DNA of 64,000 nt from Flavobacterium caeni (GCF_900101895.1 NZ_FMVF01000008.1:62001-126000); one strand, 5' to 3'. Counted from the first letter of the stretch, positions 35,060 to 43,970 are shown. Made by a program: numbers and translations. The notes: generated from the letters alone by a model not told the origin.

Positions 35060-35551
35060 TTATTGCTTGAATCCGATTTTGGTTCTGTCGGTTTTTTCAA
35101 CCGACCTGTCTTTGTCAACCAGGTAATTCAAAGCTTTGTAAATGTCCGGAAACTGTTGCTCCAGTTTTTCGATTCTGGCTTGTAGTTCGTTGTAATTCAG
35201 CGCAAATTGTCGGATTGCGATAAATGTTCGGATAATCGCGATATTGATTTCAATCGCTTTCTCGCTGTTCAGAACGCTCGAAAGCATGACGACACCTTGT
35301 TCGGTAAAAGCAAAGGGTGCGGCACCTCCGAGGTTACTTTTGGATGGTATCACATTTTGTGACACCAAATCATTGATCTCGTTTTGAGAAAGCACAAACA
35401 TGAAATCGTTTGGGAAACGATTCACGTTTCTTCTTACGGCTTGTTTGAGTGTTCTGGTTTCGGTTTGGTACAAATTGGCCAAATCAAAATCCAACATCAC
35501 TTTCTGTCCTCTAATCTCAAAGATTTTACTCTTGATGGTTTCAGGTTGCAT
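35060..35551 (-). CDS. ORF6N domain protein
   Basis: 163 residues. The N-terminal ORF6N domain is clear: IKSKIFEIRGQKVMLDFDLA, LYQTETRTLKQAVRRN, NRFPNDFMFVLSQNE, GGAAPFAFTEQGVVMLSSVL. A helical tail with a short coiled coil follows (NYNELQARIEKLEQQFPDIY). ORF6N domains come from phage and poxvirus proteins with DNA-binding or anti-repressor roles; in Bacteroidota they are common as single chromosomal genes. No other phage gene is nearby. It sits 4 nt downstream of the glycosyltransferase gene. Confidence 0.87.
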   Translation of the reverse strand: MQPETIKSKIFEIRGQKVMLDFDLANLYQTETRTLKQAVRRNVNRFPNDFMFVLSQNEINDLVSQNVIPSKSNLGGAAPFAFTEQGVVMLSSVLNSEKAIEINIAIIRTFIAIRQFALNYNELQARIEKLEQQFPDIYKALNYLVDKDRSVEKTDRTKIGFKQ

Positions 35552-35555
35552 GGCG

Positions 35556-36515
35556 TCAATTCAAATTTACGGTCTTCGATATTTTATAACGTTCTTCGTT
35601 GTTCTTAGTCCGCAAGATGATCTCGCCTAGGAATCCGGCCAGGAATAATTGCGTCCCGATGATCATGGTGGTCAATGCAATGAAAAACCACGGGTTGTTG
35701 GTCACCAAATCATACGGCAAATCATTGTACAACCGGTACAATTTTACAAAACCGATGTACCCGGCCGACAAAAATCCGATCACGAACATCACCGATCCGA
35801 GCGCGCCAAACAAATGCATCGGACGTTTGCCGAACCGAGACAAAAACCAAATCGTGATCAAATCAAGAAATCCGTTGATGAATCGATCCATTCCAAACTT
35901 GGTCTCGCCGTATTTGCGCGCTTGGTGCTTGACCACCTTTTCGCCGATTTTTCCAAAACCTGCATTTTTTGCGAGAACCGGGATGTACCGGTGCATTTCG
36001 CCCGAAACCTCTATGTTTTTAACGACCTCTTTGTTGTAGGCCTTGAGCCCGCAGTTAAAGTCGTTGAGCTCGACGCCCGATGTGCGGCGCGCGGCCCAGT
36101 TGAACAATTTGGACGGCAAGTTTTTGCTCACCACCGAATCGTACCGTTTCTTTTTCCAGCCGGAAACCAGGTCAAAATGGTCGCTTGTGATCATTCGGTA
36201 GAGTTCTGGGATTTCTTCGGGATTGTCTTGTAAATCGGCGTCCATCGTAATCACCACATCGCCTTGGGCTTGTGCGAATCCGGCATGCAGCGCCTGCGAC
36301 TTGCCAAAGTTCTTGAGGAACCGTATGGCCTTGACGTTGGCGTTTTGCGCAGACAGGTGCTCGATGATGCTCCACGAACGGTCTGTACTACCGTCGTCGA
36401 TGAAAATCACTTCATACGAAAAATGGTTTTTTTGCATCACCGAAACGATCCAATCGTGGAGTTCGGTCAGCGATTCTTCTTCGTTGAGAAGCGGAATGAC
36501 AATCGATAGGTTCAT
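35556..36515 (-). CDS. Family 2 glycosyltransferase (dolichyl-phosphate-mannose / GtrB type)
   Basis: 319 residues. GT-A fold: IPLLNEEESLTELHDWI, first Asp site FIDDGSTDRSW, and the DxD-like TMDADLQDNPEEIPE. FNCGLKAYNKEVVKNI is the acceptor region, and the Arg-rich stretch VKHQARKYGETKFG precedes two transmembrane helices (LFGALGSVMFVIGFLSAGYI, WFFIALTTMIIGTQLFLAGF). Such enzymes attach a sugar to undecaprenyl phosphate at the inner membrane for later glycosylation of surface polymers. Ends 1 nt from the DUF4199 gene start region, in one operon with it. Confidence 0.93.
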   Translation of the reverse strand: MNLSIVIPLLNEEESLTELHDWIVSVMQKNHFSYEVIFIDDGSTDRSWSIIEHLSAQNANVKAIRFLKNFGKSQALHAGFAQAQGDVVITMDADLQDNPEEIPELYRMITSDHFDLVSGWKKKRYDSVVSKNLPSKLFNWAARRTSGVELNDFNCGLKAYNKEVVKNIEVSGEMHRYIPVLAKNAGFGKIGEKVVKHQARKYGETKFGMDRFINGFLDLITIWFLSRFGKRPMHLFGALGSVMFVIGFLSAGYIGFVKLYRLYNDLPYDLVTNNPWFFIALTTMIIGTQLFLAGFLGEIILRTKNNEERYKISKTVNLN

Positions 36516-37046
36516 CTATAACTGCTGCGTGGATTTACTTTTGAACGCAAGGCCAAGGATCAATCCAAAGATGGCGCTTACCGCAAGGCTGAAGACAAGC
36601 CCAAACAATTGATTGCCAGGGGCGTAGTTGTCGGTTTTTTGCATATCGGCGACTGCTTTGTTGATTTCTGAAGCCGGGATGCCCCAATTCTGCATCATTT
36701 CTACGCTAAACTTTATGGTCATTTCCTGTAAGGTTTCCTTGATCGAAGGGTCGATCACGTTGAACAGCAAAATATTGAACAACACCGAAATCGTACTGCC
36801 GATGGCCGCCGCCATGAAATAGGTGGTAAATGCTTCCTTGAAAGTGATTTGACCACCCAATTCGCGTTTGGTTTTTGACACCAGGACCACGCCAAGGATG
36901 ATGGATATGGCAATGGTAAGCAGTCCAATCCACCACTTGAGAAAAAGTTCGAGATTGGTCGCATAAATGGTCGCGGTGACCAGCACCGAAAACAAGCCCA
37001 TGATGACGCCAAAGGTCAGGCCATTTTTCTTGATGATTTCGTTCAT
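36516..37046 (-). CDS. DUF4199 domain membrane protein
   Basis: 176 residues from ATG 37046 (MNEIIKKNGLTFGVIMGLFS); an in-frame Met 21 nt upstream is less likely. Four transmembrane segments are visible (FGVIMGLFSVLVTATIYA, LLTIAISIILGVVLVSK, FMAAAIGSTISVLFNILLF, LFGLVFSLAVSAIFGLILGL), with the conserved ITFKEAFTTYF between helices 2 and 3. Bacteroidota-specific family of unknown function. It is directly followed by the glycosyltransferase gene, suggesting a shared transcript. Confidence 0.85.
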   Translation of the reverse strand: MNEIIKKNGLTFGVIMGLFSVLVTATIYATNLELFLKWWIGLLTIAISIILGVVLVSKTKRELGGQITFKEAFTTYFMAAAIGSTISVLFNILLFNVIDPSIKETLQEMTIKFSVEMMQNWGIPASEINKAVADMQKTDNYAPGNQLFGLVFSLAVSAIFGLILGLAFKSKSTQQL

Positions 37047-37145
37047 GGTTGAGGAGTTTTGATTCAATCAACAAATATAGCAATTCCGTTTACACCGACG
37101 GCAAAAATCATCGGTGGCGGGCAAATAAAAAAAGCGAATAAAGGT

Positions 37146-37174
37146 TTGATTATTCAAAAATAGTTGTACATTTG
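37146..37174 (+). promoter_or_regulatory. Promoter of rpmE2
   Basis: TTG (37146-37148), 18 bp spacer, TACATTTG (37167-37174), matching the Bacteroidota consensus. The start codon is 104 bp further on, leaving a long leader. Confidence 0.8.
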
Positions 37175-37278
37175 CGGGCTTAAAATAATAAAGTACAACA
37201 AAAGGTTGTTGCATATCTATACCTTTTCGCACGACGGAAAGCATCAGGAAAAACGGCAATCGCAAAAGAAAACATACC

Positions 37279-37530
37279 ATGAAAAAAGGAATCCACCCGG
37301 AAAATTACAGACTGGTCGCTTTTAAAGACATGTCAAACGACGAAGTTTTTATCACTAAATCTACCGCAGATACCAAAGAAACGATCACCCACGAAGGCGT
37401 TGAATACCCGGTCGTGAAAATGGAGATCTCTAGAACTTCGCACCCTTTTTACACTGGTAAGTCAAAACTCATCGATACCGCAGGTCGTATCGACAAGTTC
37501 AGAAGCAAATACGCCAAGCACGGAAAATAA
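37279..37530 (+). CDS. rpmE2: Ribosomal protein L31, type B
   Basis: 83 residues: [20 protein letters not shown], then [20 protein letters not shown], and [12 protein letters not shown]. The TSHPFYTG motif identifies L31; the absence of the CxxC zinc site and the insertion after the N-terminal strand make it type B (zinc-independent). Part of the large ribosomal subunit. A roughly 100 nt leader separates it from its promoter; such leaders may mediate autoregulation, but no structure was recognised here. Confidence 0.96.
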   Translation: MKKGIHPENYRLVAFKDMSNDEVFITKSTADTKETITHEGVEYPVVKMEISRTSHPFYTGKSKLIDTAGRIDKFRSKYAKHGK

Positions 37531-37553
37531 TCCGCTTAGTGTTCAAAATAGAG

Positions 37554-37582
37554 AAAGCCTTTCCGTTTGGAAGGGCTTTTTT
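37554..37582 (+). terminator. Terminator of rpmE2
   Basis: AAAGCCTTTCC (37554-37564) and GGAAGGGCTTT (37569-37579) form an 11 bp stem (one G-U) around GTTT, followed by T. Confidence 0.88.
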
Positions 37583-37634
37583 GTTTGGCTACGGTTGTTC
37601 ATTGTCGCGGATGATTGAAGATTTAATTGGAAGT

Positions 37635-37750
37635 TATAGATTTTCTGCAAGGAGGGTATCGTTTAAAATTGTATTTTGTGCACAATCGGGTAGGGGAATC
37701 GGGTTTATCCCTACGGAATACTTTTTTAAGTGAAAGGCAGAAAATCTGTA
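37635..37750. repeat. 115 bp inverted-repeat element, copy 2
   Basis: Outer arms TATAGATTTTCTGC (37635-37648) and GCAGAAAATCTGTA (37737-37750), 13 of 14 complementary. The inner pair is GGTAGGGG (37689-37696) and CCCTACGG (37709-37716). Same nested layout and length as 12268-12382, sharing AATTGTATTTT, GTAGGGGA and TCCCTACGG. The rest of the 37531-37878 gap holds only the rpmE2 terminator and a -7-like TAACTTTG at 37806-37813. Confidence 0.7.
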
Positions 37751-37878
37751 TTTTTTCTAACAGTTTTATTGGTATAAGTTTATCCCCAAGTGAAGCAAAA
37801 CTTTGTAACTTTGGGCCACGTCGAATATTGGACGGACAAAAATCTAATTATCGGATAACCGAATAACCGCATACGCAA

Positions 37879-39054
37879 ATGAACTACATTTTATTCGACG
37901 GCACCGTCCGCAACGCCTTGCTCCCGTTTACCTTTACGCGCCCCGTGGCCGACATCAGGATCGGGATTTTGACCATACGCGAAAAATGGGAGAAGTATTT
38001 GGGTTCGACCACCACCACGCTTACCGAGGACTATCTGTCCGAGAAATTCCCGATGGTAGAAATGGAAGAGAACGTCATGATCAACGCCAGTTTTTTACCC
38101 AACGACGTGCTGGCCGAAATGGTCAAGAACCTTGAGTCGAACCAAGCAATCCTCAAAGGCGAGGAAATCATCGCATTTTATACCAAAGACACGCAGGAGG
38201 AAATCGATTTTGACCAGTACGAAATTCTCGAATACCATGACGATTGCCTTACGGTGACACGTCCGTGGGACATATTTGCCAAAAACGATGCGGCGCTGCG
38301 CGAAGATTTCGACTTGCTCACCGAAGACCGTATCTCGCAACCGATTCCCAAAAGCGTCAACGTGATCGCGCCCGAAAACGTGTTTATCGAAGAGGGCGCC
38401 AAGCTCGAGTTTGTCACCTTGAATGCCTCGTCGGGTCCAATCTACATCGGCAAGGATTCCGAAGTCATGGAGGGTTCGGTCATCCGCGGCCCGTTTGCGT
38501 TGTGCGAAGGCGGTCAGGTCAAACTCGCTACAAAAGTTTACGGCGCCACCACCGTTGGGCCACATTCGCGTATTGGCGGCGAGGTCTCGAACTCGGTATT
38601 GATGGGCTATTCGAACAAAGGGCACGACGGATTCCTCGGCAATTCGGTGCTTGGCGAATGGTGCAACATTGGCGCCGACAGCAACAATTCGAACCTCAAG
38701 AACAATTACGAAGAAGTCAAATTGTGGAGCTACGAAACCGCCGGATTCGAAAAAACCGGGTTGCAATTCTGCGGACTCATGATGGGCGACCATTCCAAAT
38801 GCGGGATCAATACGATGTTCAACACGGGTACGGTAGTTGGTGTGAGCACCAACATTTTTGGCAGCGGTTTTCCACGTAATTTCGTGCCGAGTTTTTCGTG
38901 GGGTGGTGCTTCGGGATTCACGACCTACATCACCAAAAAAGCATTCGAAACCGCGCGTATTGTGATGTCACGCCGCAATGTGGTGTTCGACGAAAAAGAA
39001 GCGCGCATCCTGGAGCACGTGTTCGAGGAAACCAAAAAGTGGCGCAAGGAATAG
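37879..39054 (+). CDS. GlmU-like putative sugar nucleotidyltransferase
   Basis: 391 residues. The N-terminal half (MNYILFDGTVRNALLPFTFTRPVADIRIGI, read in parts) is the Bacteroidota NTP-transferase variant: R-N-x-L-L-P-F-T-F-T-R-P replaces the usual LAAGxGTRM loop. The C-terminal half (about 165-375) is a left-handed beta-helix of hexapeptide repeats (VFIEEGAKLEFVTLNASSGP, GSVIRGPFALCEGG, GEWCNIGADSNNSNLKNN). The paired domains suggest a bifunctional nucleotidyl/acyltransferase like GlmU, but the catalytic loop differs, so the substrate is open. Monocistronic, with a terminator. Confidence 0.85.
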   Translation: MNYILFDGTVRNALLPFTFTRPVADIRIGILTIREKWEKYLGSTTTTLTEDYLSEKFPMVEMEENVMINASFLPNDVLAEMVKNLESNQAILKGEEIIAFYTKDTQEEIDFDQYEILEYHDDCLTVTRPWDIFAKNDAALREDFDLLTEDRISQPIPKSVNVIAPENVFIEEGAKLEFVTLNASSGPIYIGKDSEVMEGSVIRGPFALCEGGQVKLATKVYGATTVGPHSRIGGEVSNSVLMGYSNKGHDGFLGNSVLGEWCNIGADSNNSNLKNNYEEVKLWSYETAGFEKTGLQFCGLMMGDHSKCGINTMFNTGTVVGVSTNIFGSGFPRNFVPSFSWGGASGFTTYITKKAFETARIVMSRRNVVFDEKEARILEHVFEETKKWRKE

Positions 39055-39098
39055 CATCGCGACGGACGGTTTGTCCTGAAATCAGACTGATTTTTAAA

Positions 39099-39127
39099 TA
39101 AAAAAGCCGCTTTGTAGCGGCTTTTTC
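39099..39127. terminator. Bidirectional terminator between GlmU-like and S9 peptidase genes
   Basis: GCCGCT (39106-39111) and AGCGGC (39116-39121) pair around TTGT with A and T runs outside. Confidence 0.88.
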
Positions 39128-39143
39128 TTTGGGTCGATTCAAA

Positions 39144-41810
39144 CTATTTTTTGTCGATCGTGAGCTTGGCGTTGCCCATGGCCGGCAAAACCTGGATCAT
39201 TTTTTCGGCCATTTTGCTCGAAGGGTTGATCCACAACGTCGTGATGTCGTTGGCGTTGTCGTTCGAAACGATTTCGCATTTGAAACAGTCGATGTTGTTG
39301 ATTTTTTCGTTGCCCACTACCTTGAGCGTGACTTGTTTGGCCTTTCCGGTCATCACGTCGGGCATCTCGAACGCGAGCGAATAGTCCTTGGCCAACGGAA
39401 GTCCGGCAACAATCATGTCCAATCCCGCGCCGTCCGACAAATAGGCGCCCGTGAACGGTACTTCCATTTGTTGTCCTGCGGCGTTCATCGTCATCTTTTC
39501 CTTGGCGAAACTCATGCTGATGCTTTGTCCCATTTGCGACATGCTGCGGTTGGCGATGGCAAACGATGGAGAAAACTCTGCCTCGTCGCTCATTTCGCCC
39601 ATTGCGCCTTTCGAAACATCCTTGACGATCCAGTTGGCGCCTTTTTGCGAAATGGTTCGCGTCATGGTCATTGGCGGGAGCGCCTGTCCTTGCAGTTCGA
39701 TCTTGAAATCGTAGTTGATGGTTTGCGGTTTCAGGTTGGCTGCAATGGCCGGCAATTCCTTGGTGATCTTAAAGTCTTTCTTGGGTTCGTATTTTACGGT
39801 GTTGATGTCTACCTTGAGTTGCATCAAACGTTCGGCCACGTCTTGCGGCATGCCGTCTTGGTAGCGTCCGCCCAAAATGCCCGAAAGGAATCGCTCGGTT
39901 TCGGCAAACATCGCTTGGTTGTTGACCGGTTTGCGGAACCCGTGCCCTTCATCGTCGGCGAGCAGGTAAGACACTTTTTTGCCCTTGTCGCGCAAGGCGA
40001 TGACAATCTGGTCGGCTTCGGCCTGTTTCACACGCGGGTCGTTGGCGCCTTGTACGATCAACAAAGGCTTGACGATTTTGTCTGCACTGAACAAGGGGCT
40101 GGCTTCGCGGATGCGTTGCTTTCCGGCTTCGGTGTTCGGGTCGCCGCACATGCCGTACAGCATCGCACGACCGGCTTCCCAATAGGCAGGGATCGACTCA
40201 AGCAACGTGAAAATGTTGCTCGGGCCCACGATATCGACACCGCAAGCATACAAATCTGGTGTAAAGGCCAATCCGGCCAACGTGGCGTATCCGCCGTAGC
40301 TGCCACCCATGATGGCTACTTTGTCTTTGTTGGCGATGCCTTGAGAAACCAGGTATTTGACGCCCCAAGTGATGTCGTCCTGCATCAGTTTGCCCCATTG
40401 CAAATCACCTGCGTTGAGGAATTTTTTGCCATAGCCGCCGCTCGCGCGGAAGTTCGGCTGCAAAACGGCATACCCGCGGTTGGCCAAAAATTGGGCGTAG
40501 CTGTTGAAGCCCCAGTAGTCGCGCGGGCCTTTCGGGCCGCCGTGTACGAGCACCACCACCGGCAGGTTTTTGGCCGGTACGCCCACAGGCAAGGTCAGGT
40601 AAGCTGGAATCTCGAGCCCGTCGCTGCTTTTGTAGCGCACCGACTTCATCTCGGCCAGGTCTTTTTCTACCGCCTTGAGTTTGGGTCTAGGGATATATTG
40701 GAGTTTGAGCTCCTTGGTATCTACGTCGTAAAAGTAAACTTCAGACGCATATTTGTCGCCCGAAATGGCGATCAGGAATTTCTTTTCGTCCTTGGTCACG
40801 CTGGCGATATCCACCTCGCGGCCCGGGAACTTCGACTTGAGGTATTTGTAATTGGCTTCCCAGGTCTTGTTTTTCCAGACGATGTCGGTTTTGTCATCGG
40901 TATAAGACGTGTAAAGGATTTCATGGGTGAGGTCGCTCAGGCTGAGTCCGCCAAAATCGACACGGTTCTTAGGGTCGCTTTCGAGCTTGGTGATGTTCTT
41001 GGTCGCGACGTCCATCAAATGCAAGGTCGACAGGTTCAAATCGCCTTTGTTCGAAACCAGATAGGCTTGTTTGTTGTCGGGTGTCCAGCCCGCGATGTAT
41101 GCCTGTTCGGTAACGATAAAGTCGTATAACGGCTTGAGCGTTTCCCCTTCTTTGCTGAACATGATGGTGTTGCCTTTTTCGTCGGTTTTGTACACCACGC
41201 GCAGTTTTTCGTCCCAGTCGAAATCATAGCCCGTGATGCGGTCGTGGTTTTCGAATACCTTGGTGAGCTCGCCCGTCGAGATTTGCAACTGGTACAAATC
41301 GTGCCAGGCCTTGTCGCGGTCGTTGAGCGCCACCATCATCACATCGGGATTTTTCTTGGACACCATGTTGATTTGTGCCGTCACATCCTTGAGCGGCGTA
41401 AGGTTGCGCGATGCGGGAACACCGCCCGCTTCTGCGGCTTTGGCCATCGGGTCTACCGCAAAAACGTTGATGTTTTCGTCGCCGTTTTCGTCCTTGGCAT
41501 ACACGATGTATTTGCCGTCGTAGGTCCAGAAATAACCCATCATCGGGCGTTTGCTGTTCGTGAGTGGAACCGCCTTGTCGAACGGTTCGTCGAATCGTTT
41601 GACCCAAATGTTCATGATGCCTTCGTACTCCTTCATGAACGAAATCCATTGGCCGTCTGGGCTAAGCTGCCCGCCCGAGATCTCGGGGTTGCCAAAAAAG
41701 ATTTCGCGGTCGATGAGTTGCGTGCCTTTGGATTTACCCTTTTGCGCCTGCATGTCTTGCGCGCCAATGGTCATTAGCACGACAAAACTGCCCAAAATAA
41801 TTTTCTTCAT
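39144..41810 (-). CDS. S9 family peptidase (prolyl oligopeptidase-like) with extra C-terminal domain
   Basis: 888 residues, signal peptide [19 protein letters not shown] beta-propeller (about 30-380, e.g. [19 protein letters not shown]) leads to an alpha/beta-hydrolase domain with Ser in [11 protein letters not shown] (about 501), Asp in [13 protein letters not shown] (about 592) and His in [10 protein letters not shown] (about 623), so the triad is complete. Residues ~680-888 (from [20 protein letters not shown]) are an additional beta-rich domain with repeated Met/Thr strands resembling DUF3108-type lipid-binding-like folds, not part of a normal S9 enzyme. Exported. Divergent from mtaB. Confidence 0.9.
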   Translation of the reverse strand: MKKIILGSFVVLMTIGAQDMQAQKGKSKGTQLIDREIFFGNPEISGGQLSPDGQWISFMKEYEGIMNIWVKRFDEPFDKAVPLTNSKRPMMGYFWTYDGKYIVYAKDENGDENINVFAVDPMAKAAEAGGVPASRNLTPLKDVTAQINMVSKKNPDVMMVALNDRDKAWHDLYQLQISTGELTKVFENHDRITGYDFDWDEKLRVVYKTDEKGNTIMFSKEGETLKPLYDFIVTEQAYIAGWTPDNKQAYLVSNKGDLNLSTLHLMDVATKNITKLESDPKNRVDFGGLSLSDLTHEILYTSYTDDKTDIVWKNKTWEANYKYLKSKFPGREVDIASVTKDEKKFLIAISGDKYASEVYFYDVDTKELKLQYIPRPKLKAVEKDLAEMKSVRYKSSDGLEIPAYLTLPVGVPAKNLPVVVLVHGGPKGPRDYWGFNSYAQFLANRGYAVLQPNFRASGGYGKKFLNAGDLQWGKLMQDDITWGVKYLVSQGIANKDKVAIMGGSYGGYATLAGLAFTPDLYACGVDIVGPSNIFTLLESIPAYWEAGRAMLYGMCGDPNTEAGKQRIREASPLFSADKIVKPLLIVQGANDPRVKQAEADQIVIALRDKGKKVSYLLADDEGHGFRKPVNNQAMFAETERFLSGILGGRYQDGMPQDVAERLMQLKVDINTVKYEPKKDFKITKELPAIAANLKPQTINYDFKIELQGQALPPMTMTRTISQKGANWIVKDVSKGAMGEMSDEAEFSPSFAIANRSMSQMGQSISMSFAKEKMTMNAAGQQMEVPFTGAYLSDGAGLDMIVAGLPLAKDYSLAFEMPDVMTGKAKQVTLKVVGNEKINNIDCFKCEIVSNDNANDITTLWINPSSKMAEKMIQVLPAMGNAKLTIDKK

Positions 41811-41930
41811 TGTTATATTGTTTGATTTTGACCTTAAAGGTAACCGTTTTTGCGTTAAATCATTCCAAATGAAATCATTATTTGTAACAGATTTTGTCGT
41901 AAATTTGCGCGCTCGATTGGAAACCGATGC

Positions 41931-42095
41931 CCGCGTTAGGGATTGAAGTGGAAATCCTTTTTATTGCATTTGGGATTTCGCCTTACTTCGAAATGGTAAA
42001 GCAATAAAAAGATTACTTCACCTCGTTAATATATTAAATAGGAGTTCAGTGAACTTCGTTTGAAACGGAAAGCCCGGCGCTTGCGCAACGCCCAA
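41931..42095 (+). repeat. Hairpin repeat copy D joined to repeat-E-like segment
   Basis: The left part (CGTTAGG, GATTGAAGTGGAAATC, stem CTTTTTATTGC 41957-41967 / GCAATAAAAAG 42001-42011, perfect 11 bp) matches copies A-C. From 42012 it switches to the segment shared with repeat E (ATTACTTCACCT, AGTTCAGTGAACT, CGTTTGAAACGG, GCAACGCCCAAA). It ends 6 nt before the mtaB start codon. Confidence 0.75.
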
Positions 42096-42101
42096 ACAAG
42101 A

Positions 42102-43427
42102 ATGGAAAGAAAAAAAGTCGCTTTTTACACCCTCGGATGCAAACTGAATTTTTCAGAAACATCGACCATTGCCCGCAGTTTCCAGGACGAGGGCTTTGAC
42201 CGCGTGGAGTTTGAGGACGCGGCCGATATTTACGTGATCAACACGTGCTCGGTGACCGAAAATGCCGACAAGCAGTTCAAACACGTCGTGCGCCAGGCAA
42301 TGAAACGCAACGACAAGGCGTTTGTCGCGGCCGTGGGTTGTTATGCGCAACTCAAGCCCGAAGAGCTCGCAGCCGTTGACGGCGTTGACTTGGTTTTAGG
42401 CGCGACCGAAAAATTCAAGATCACCGATTACATCAACGACCTTTCGAAAAACGACATGGGCGAAGTACATTCTTGCGAAATTGTCGAGGCCGATTTTTAT
42501 GTGGGCAGTTATTCGATAGGCGATAGGACGCGTGCATTCTTGAAAGTGCAGGACGGTTGCGATTACAAATGCACCTATTGTACGATTCCACTCGCGCGTG
42601 GGATTTCGCGTAGCGATACGATGCAAAATGTGTTGAAAAACGCCGCCGAAATTTCGCAGCAAAACATCAAGGAAATCGTCCTGACGGGCGTTAACATTGG
42701 CGATTACGGCAAAGGCGAATTCGGGAATAAAAAGCACGAGCACACGTTTTTGGAACTGGTGCAGGAGTTGGATAAAGTGGATGGCATCGAGCGTTTGCGC
42801 ATCTCGTCGATCGAGCCGAATTTGCTCAAGAACGAAACCATCGATTTTGTGTCGAAAAGCCGCACGTTCGTTCCGCATTTCCACATTCCGTTGCAATCGG
42901 GTTCGAACGATATTTTGAAGAAGATGAAACGCCGTTATTTGCGCGAACTCTATTCAGACCGCGTCGCTAAAATCCGCGAAGTCATGCCGCACGCGTGCAT
43001 CGGCGTCGATGTGATCGTGGGCTTTCCGGGCGAAACCGATGAACATTTCCTCGAAACGTATCATTTTTTAAACGATTTGGACATTTCGTACCTGCACGTT
43101 TTTACGTATTCGGAACGCGACAATACAGAAGCCGCCGAATTCGAAGGCGTAGTTCCGGCCAACGTCCGCGCCAAACGCAGCAAGATGTTGCGCGGATTGT
43201 CGGTCAAAAAGCGCCGCGCATTTTACGAAAGCCAGCTCGGTTCGCATCGTACCGTTTTGTTTGAAGGCGAAAATAAGGAAGGCTACATCTACGGATTCAC
43301 CGAAAATTACGTCAAGGTCAAAACGCCTTGGAATCCGGAGCTCGTGAATACTTTGCACGAAATTACACTCACCAAGATCGACGACGACGGCTCGGTAAGG
43401 ATGGAATTTGCGGGGGTGACGGTTTGA
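42102..43427 (+). CDS. mtaB: tRNA t6A methylthiotransferase
   Basis: 441 residues from ATG 42102 (MERKKVAFYTLGCKLNFSET). It converts t6A37 to ms2t6A37 in ANN-decoding tRNAs, a radical-SAM reaction needing two Fe-S clusters. The N-terminal MTTase domain carries three Cys (TLGCKLNFSE, VINTCSVTENA, VGCYAQL). The radical-SAM CxxxCxxC is QDGCDYKCTYCTIPLARG, and a C-terminal TRAM domain (about 375-440) is present. Upstream in-frame codons lie inside repeat D and are rejected. Confidence 0.95.
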   Translation: MERKKVAFYTLGCKLNFSETSTIARSFQDEGFDRVEFEDAADIYVINTCSVTENADKQFKHVVRQAMKRNDKAFVAAVGCYAQLKPEELAAVDGVDLVLGATEKFKITDYINDLSKNDMGEVHSCEIVEADFYVGSYSIGDRTRAFLKVQDGCDYKCTYCTIPLARGISRSDTMQNVLKNAAEISQQNIKEIVLTGVNIGDYGKGEFGNKKHEHTFLELVQELDKVDGIERLRISSIEPNLLKNETIDFVSKSRTFVPHFHIPLQSGSNDILKKMKRRYLRELYSDRVAKIREVMPHACIGVDVIVGFPGETDEHFLETYHFLNDLDISYLHVFTYSERDNTEAAEFEGVVPANVRAKRSKMLRGLSVKKRRAFYESQLGSHRTVLFEGENKEGYIYGFTENYVKVKTPWNPELVNTLHEITLTKIDDDGSVRMEFAGVTV

Positions 43428-43490
43428 GTCAAGAATCAGGAGTCAGGAATCAAGAATCAGGAGTCAAGAATCAAGAATCAGGAGTCAGGA
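43428..43490 (+). repeat. Nine-unit heptanucleotide repeat
   Basis: Nine consecutive 7 bp units starting at the base after the mtaB stop codon: GTCAAGA, ATCAGGA, GTCAGGA, ATCAAGA, ATCAGGA, GTCAAGA, ATCAAGA, ATCAGGA, GTCAGGA. Units vary only A/G at two positions. The region to 43570 contains partly complementary pyrimidine-rich words (CTTGTTTCTTGCAG, CCTGGTTCCTG), so an imperfect hairpin could form at the transcript's 3' end. Confidence 0.85.
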
Positions 43491-43576
43491 CATTTTTGCT
43501 TAAAAGTCTTGCCTCTTGCAGTGAAACGGCCTTGTTTCTTGCAGCACAGCGGTCCTGGTTCCTGTAGTACAGCGGT

Positions 43577-43915
43577 CTAGTACTTCGAATCGAACTTCAC
43601 CTTGGTAATCCGGTACACATCGGTGCCGTACAATTCGACAAACTCAAAGGTATGCCGTTTGGGCCGCTTGAAATCGACGAGCAATTTGGCCGAAATCTCA
43701 TAGTACATTTTTTCGCCTTCCATCATGAGACGGTCGCCGTTGTTGCGGTAAGCCGATCGGATCAGCGTGAATTCCGATAAATTCCAGGTGGTCGCGCGCG
43801 CGTCAAAATCTTCGTAGCGCGAATACAAACCTTCGGTGATTTCGGTTTTGCAGCCGTAGTATTGGTCGATGCCTTCGAAAAAATGCAAGACTTGTAGTTG
43901 GAGCGTGTCGGTCAT
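43577..43915 (-). CDS. Small conserved-looking protein of unknown function
   Basis: 112 residues from ATG 43915 (MTDTLQLQVLHFFEGIDQYY). The frame extends upstream to 44047 but that part runs through a terminator and the end of the next gene, so the ATG at 43915 is chosen. Predicted alpha plus beta fold: helix LQLQVLHFFEGIDQYYG, then strands TTWNLSEFTLIRSAYR, KMYYEISAKLLVDFKR, TFEFVELYGTDVYRITKVKF. No signal peptide. No family was recognised. Confidence 0.7.
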   Translation of the reverse strand: MTDTLQLQVLHFFEGIDQYYGCKTEITEGLYSRYEDFDARATTWNLSEFTLIRSAYRNNGDRLMMEGEKMYYEISAKLLVDFKRPKRHTFEFVELYGTDVYRITKVKFDSKY

Positions 43916-43938
43916 GGGGTAAAGATAACGGTTTCGAC

Positions 43939-43970
43939 TAAAAAAGCCGCTTCGGTTAGAAACGGCTTTA
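43939..43970 (-). terminator. Terminator of the N-acetyltransferase-like gene
   Basis: On the minus strand AAGCCG and CGGCTT (43963-43968 and 43944-43949) pair around a 13 nt loop and are followed by a T run. Confidence 0.75.

Noticed and set aside
39129-41129. Long plus-strand open frame (666 codons) opposite the S9 peptidase gene
   Set aside because: It is an antisense shadow: Arg/Val/Gly/Phe-rich translation without family motifs, opposite a complete S9 peptidase. Similar antisense frames lie opposite DUF5686 (13602-15308), recQ (7002-8201), rny (21597-22808), the ABC exporter (31448-32500) and the M23 peptidase (24258-25421) and were rejected for the same reason.
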